From the NCBI RefSeq assembly GCF_030125375.1, contig NZ_JASJUU010000004.1, forward strand, positions 486,294 to 550,293: a stretch of 64,000 bases of DNA, written 5' to 3'. Position 1 is the first letter of the stretch. Every line of letters starts with the position of its first letter. The DNA is from Pseudoalteromonas umbrosa (GTDB taxonomy: Bacteria; Pseudomonadota; Gammaproteobacteria; Enterobacterales; Alteromonadaceae). This document shows positions 61,371 through 64,000 of the stretch, piece by piece. The position numbers and the translations under genes are program-made. The notes below the pieces were generated by a model. It saw only the letters and a list, made by a program, of their open reading frames with translations. It made no database searches and was not told the DNA's origin.

Positions 61371-62219
61371 ATGGATAAGGAACTATTAAAAACTTTTGTT
61401 GAAGTTTCACAAACTCGTCATTTTGGGCGTGCAGCAGAAAACTTGTATATTACGCAATCTGCAGTGAGCTTTAGAATTAGACAGTTAGAACAAAGCTTAG
61501 GTGTTGATTTGTTCGTGCGTCAACGTAATAACATTCAGCTAACGGAGCCGGGAGAGAGGCTGTTAAACCACGCAAAGGTGATTTTAACTGCTATGCATAG
61601 AGCAAAATTGGATGTTGCATTGGCCAGTAATAGTCAACAACACCTTTCCCTTTCTGGTGCTCCTAATGTATGGGATGCCTATCTGCATTTTGGTATTAAC
61701 CAAATTGTCTCATCAATGCCAGATGTATCTTTTGTAGCAGACGTAAAAGCACAGCAAGAGAGTGTCCGCTTGCTGTTAGAACGAGCTTTGGATATTGCGG
61801 TGCTATTTGATCCACCAAAGGTAGATGAATTAATCGTTAGACAAGTTAAAAATTTGTCTATAATTCCAGTCAGTACTTTTAAATATACAAATAGAGATGA
61901 CTTTTTTGGCAAACAGTACGTGTATGTTGACTGGGGGAATGCATTTTCTCTTTGGCATACCAAGCAATATGGAGGGGCTGTGCCTCCTTATTTCCGTACC
62001 AGTACTGGTCGTATTGCCCTAGAGCTTATTTTGCAGTGTGGTGGTTCAGCATTTTTACCTAAGATACTCGCGGCAGACTTTATACAAAAACAACAGCTGT
62101 TTTTTGTTGAATCTGTAGAGTGTAGCTTTCGTGATGTTTATGTTGCATATCATAAAGGGAATGAGCAGTTAAAGCACATAGAAACGGTCGTAAATCTATT
62201 AGCTTCGATTGCAGAGTAA
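61371..62219 (+). CDS. hdfR: LysR-family regulator HdfR
   Basis: A 282-residue LysR-type regulator; E. coli HdfR represses flhDC. The winged-helix start MDKELLKTFVEVSQTRHFG and ENLYITQSAVSFRIRQLEQSL are nearly identical to E. coli; the effector domain follows. The ATG at 61371 is preceded by AAAGGTAGGAGA. The neighbour maoP is divergent, the conserved arrangement. Confidence 0.93.
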   Translation: MDKELLKTFVEVSQTRHFGRAAENLYITQSAVSFRIRQLEQSLGVDLFVRQRNNIQLTEPGERLLNHAKVILTAMHRAKLDVALASNSQQHLSLSGAPNVWDAYLHFGINQIVSSMPDVSFVADVKAQQESVRLLLERALDIAVLFDPPKVDELIVRQVKNLSIIPVSTFKYTNRDDFFGKQYVYVDWGNAFSLWHTKQYGGAVPPYFRTSTGRIALELILQCGGSAFLPKILAADFIQKQQLFFVESVECSFRDVYVAYHKGNEQLKHIETVVNLLASIAE

Positions 62220-62384
62220 ACTCAATTTAGTGTTTTACTTGAGGTTACCTATTTATGACACAAAGCTGAATTTTCAGTTTCAATAAAATGTCATTTTTAT
62301 TTTGTGTGTAATATTTCTGTCACTTAGTACTGGCAGACTGCGCCTGTCTAATAAATTACGTGTTGCGATATTGAGGAAATACAC

Positions 62385-63323
62385 ATGAAACTGACCAAAT
62401 CAGCATTACTACTTTCGATTCTTAGTGGTTTATCTTTGAACGCTTATGCCGATGTTGATGTATATGGTAAAGCAAACCTATCTGTACAATCTTCTGATGA
62501 AGGGGAAGGCTCATTTACTGAAGTGAAAAGCAATGCTTCACGTTTTGGTTTTAAAGGTTCTGAAAAGTTAGACTCAGGGCTGGAAGTAATTTACAAGTTA
62601 GAATTCCAAGTTGATGTATCAGATGCTGACTCAAAAGGGGATGATGACAATATTACAGCTCGTAACCAATATGTTGGTTTAAAAGGCAAGTATGGTGAAG
62701 TTGCGATAGGTCGTAATGATACCGCCTTTAAACTTTCTCAAGGTAAGCTCGATCAATTTAATGACTTAGAAGCGGATATTAAAAATATCTGGAAAGGTGA
62801 AAATCGCTTAGGTGATTCACTTTTCTTTAAATCTGCAAGTTATAATGGTTTTAAGGTCCTAGGTACGTTTATCGCAGAAGATGGTACTGATGGCGAAAAT
62901 GGCTACTCTGGTGCGCTTACATATGGTGATTCAAAGCTCAAGAAGTCTAAATTCTATGTTGCGCTTGCTGGTGATAGTGAAGTGAAAGGTTATGATGCAT
63001 TACGTTTATCTGGTCAGTATAAAGCAACTGACGATTTAAAACTTGGTGCTATGTATCAAAAGCAGGAAAAAGTTGACGGAACAGGAACGGCTGATGGTTT
63101 CCTATTAAATGCTGCATATAGTTTCGGTGCAAACACAGTTAAGATTCAGTATCAAATGATTGACTACGATGCTGCTGCATCAAAAGATGTAGATGGTATT
63201 AGCATTGGTATTGACCATAAGCTTGCGAAAGCTGCAAAACTATATGCCTTCTATTCTTCAGTTGATGAAGATGCAGGAACGGAAGAAGATTACTTAGGTC
63301 TTGGTATTGAGTACAAGTTTTAA
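62385..63323 (+). CDS. Gram-negative general porin
   Basis: A 312-residue outer-membrane protein with a signal peptide (about 1-22, ending NAYA) and 16-strand porin features: VDVYGKANLSVQSSDE, SRFGFKGSEKLDSGLEVIYKLE, NQYVGLKGKYGEVAIGRND, and a C-terminal Phe (GIEYKF). It resembles OmpC-family porins with an acidic surface. The specificity cannot be read. A GAGGAAA site precedes the ATG. Confidence 0.92.
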   Translation: MKLTKSALLLSILSGLSLNAYADVDVYGKANLSVQSSDEGEGSFTEVKSNASRFGFKGSEKLDSGLEVIYKLEFQVDVSDADSKGDDDNITARNQYVGLKGKYGEVAIGRNDTAFKLSQGKLDQFNDLEADIKNIWKGENRLGDSLFFKSASYNGFKVLGTFIAEDGTDGENGYSGALTYGDSKLKKSKFYVALAGDSEVKGYDALRLSGQYKATDDLKLGAMYQKQEKVDGTGTADGFLLNAAYSFGANTVKIQYQMIDYDAAASKDVDGISIGIDHKLAKAAKLYAFYSSVDEDAGTEEDYLGLGIEYKF

Positions 63324-63347
63324 TCAAGTGTTCATCTGATTTCTTTA

Positions 63348-63375
63348 AAGCCGTACCCTTTTGTGTGTACGGCTT
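63348..63375 (+). terminator. Terminator-like hairpin after the porin gene
   Basis: AAGCCGTAC (63348-63356) pairs with GTACGGCTT (63367-63375) across a ten-base loop. The following T content is modest. Confidence 0.7.
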
Positions 63376-63467
63376 GCTACTTTTAGGCCGTTTTGTCTAA
63401 ACATCCCCCTTTTTGCTGTTTCTTTGTTCGATTGAACGCGTTGACCACGATTAATTCTAAAAAGCCC

Positions 63468-63495
63468 TTGTGCTAATCTCAAATCTCCCTATAAT
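63468..63495 (+). promoter_or_regulatory. rRNA operon promoter P1
   Basis: TTGTGC (63468-63473), 16 bases, perfect TATAAT (63490-63495), then a GC-rich discriminator (GCGCACC). This matches the layout of E. coli rrn P1 promoters, which respond to ppGpp and initiating NTPs. Confidence 0.85.
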
Positions 63496-63595
63496 GCGCA
63501 CCCACTGACACGGAGCAACACGCACAAAAGCAAGAAGCAAAGTGAAGGTTAAAGCCAAACTGAAAGCTTAATTGAAAATAAATTAAATTTTCTGG

Positions 63596-63623
63596 TTGAC
63601 TTTAAAAGTGAAGCGGTTAATAT
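63596..63623 (+). promoter_or_regulatory. rRNA operon promoter P2 with UP-like element
   Basis: TTGACT (63596-63601), 16 bases, TAATAT (63618-63623), GC-rich discriminator (AGCGCTCC). An AT tract at about 63570-63592 could be an UP element. It is 128 bases after P1, the usual rrn spacing. Confidence 0.82.
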
Positions 63624-63675
63624 AGCGCTCCACTTCGCAGCAAGGCTGCGGTAGCTAACCAAGGGTTAGTTACAT

Positions 63676-63688
63676 TGTTCTTTAAAAA
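63676..63688 (+). promoter_or_regulatory. boxA-like rRNA antitermination site
   Basis: TGTTCTTTAAAAA resembles the E. coli rrn boxA TGCTCTTTAACAA. It lies downstream of P2 in the leader. Recognition by NusB-NusE and SuhB is expected from known systems. Confidence 0.75.
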
Positions 63689-63860
63689 TATGAAGCAATC
63701 ATCTGTGTGGGCACTCGTACAGATTGAGTTCTAACAGCTCTTGATTCAGGAGCAAAAGAATTAGAGTCTCAAATGTAACTGAGTGACTATAACAGTCAAT
63801 TCGTTTTGATTTTACTTTTTTAAAAGTAGAAACAAACAAAATCAGAATTCATTGAGCATG

Positions 63861-63880
63861 GTTTGAAGTTTACTTCAAAC
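63861..63880 (+). other. 16S leader processing hairpin
   Basis: GTTTGAAGT and ACTTCAAAC form a nine-base perfect stem with a two-base gap, ten bases before the 16S 5' end. It is likely part of the precursor structure around the 5' end. Confidence 0.55.
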
Positions 63881-63890
63881 AAAAAACTTT

Positions 63891-64000
63891 TAATTGAAGA
63901 GTTTGATCATGGCTCAGATTGAACGCTGGCGGCAGGCCTAACACATGCAAGTCGAGCGGTAACATTTCTAGCTTGCTAGAAGATGACGAGCGGCGGACGG
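63891..64000 (+). rRNA. rrs: 16S ribosomal RNA, 5' part
   Basis: The universal start ATTGAAGAGTTTGATCATGG and GAACGCTGGCGGCAGGCC are present, continuing to AACACATGCAAGTCGAGCGG. The gene runs off the right edge after about 110 bases. The 5' end is set by analogy to E. coli. Confidence 0.98.

Noticed and set aside
62288..62345. CTGTCA-like repeats before the porin suggesting a Pho box
   Set aside because: The half-sites are not spaced by 11 bases as PhoB requires and the second copy is degenerate.
1..64000. CRISPR arrays, insertion sequences, defence genes
   Set aside because: I saw no regularly spaced repeats, transposase frames or toxin/antitoxin pairs with support.

Overview
The window looks like a chromosomal segment of a marine gammaproteobacterium of the order Alteromonadales, most likely Pseudoalteromonas or a close relative. 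This rests on the AT-leaning base composition, on gene orders shared with E. coli and Vibrio but with Alteromonadales-type insertions, and on the 16S rRNA 5' end at the right edge. It is mostly conserved core genome. I see no insertion sequence, prophage, integrase or CRISPR array.

Layout. 1-10.5 kb: ndk, rlmN, then pilW-rodZ-ispG and hisS-yfgM-bamB, then der, in the classical gammaproteobacterial order; here PilW carries a long C-terminal extension ending in two LysM repeats. 10.5-16.5 kb: small stress and redox genes (VOC protein, DUF2750, GST-like, parvulin, glutathione peroxidase) and a soluble hybrid histidine kinase with a response regulator lacking a recognisable output domain. 16.5-29 kb: queG divergent from nnr-tsaE-amiB-mutL-miaA-hfq-hflX-hflK-hflC, then purA. 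29-39 kb: Sel1-repeat protein, CPA-type antiporter, proA, two tandem tRNA-Ala(TGC) genes, a lipoprotein plus PrdX-like deacylase, an MFS transporter, YaiL, a cytochrome c, and a class II aldolase/enolase-superfamily pair.

39-46.2 kb: suhB and trmJ, then the complete Fe-S assembly operon iscRSUA-hscBA-fdx behind a control region with three IscR-type operators and two near-identical promoter/operator modules. 46.2-54 kb is the most accessory part: a succinate-semialdehyde-type dehydrogenase; a sugar nucleotidyltransferase translationally coupled to an APH-fold sugar kinase; a Tat-exported GH109-type alpha-N-acetylgalactosaminidase; and a probable thiamine salvage operon (thiamine-binding protein, PnuC/PnuT transporter, thiamine-kinase-like protein). 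54-64 kb: a small HTH protein, tRNA-Arg(CCG), an Omp85-like barrel, recQ, rarD, a two-receiver diguanylate cyclase, the divergent maoP-hdfR pair, a porin, and the start of an rRNA operon with tandem P1/P2 promoters and a boxA.

How the genes work together. Clear functional groups are outer-membrane and envelope assembly (pilW, rodZ, yfgM, bamB, amiB), tRNA and rRNA modification (rlmN, queG, tsaE, miaA, trmJ), Fe-S assembly that supplies IspG, RlmN, QueG and MiaB-type clients, and HflKC quality control. The best candidates for less-described biology are the HexNAc salvage set, the aldolase/enolase pair with an Asp-to-Glu metal ligand change, the PilW-LysM fusion, the kinase/regulator pair with a degenerate receiver, and the duplicated IscR control module. 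I did not find an obviously novel defence or mobile system.
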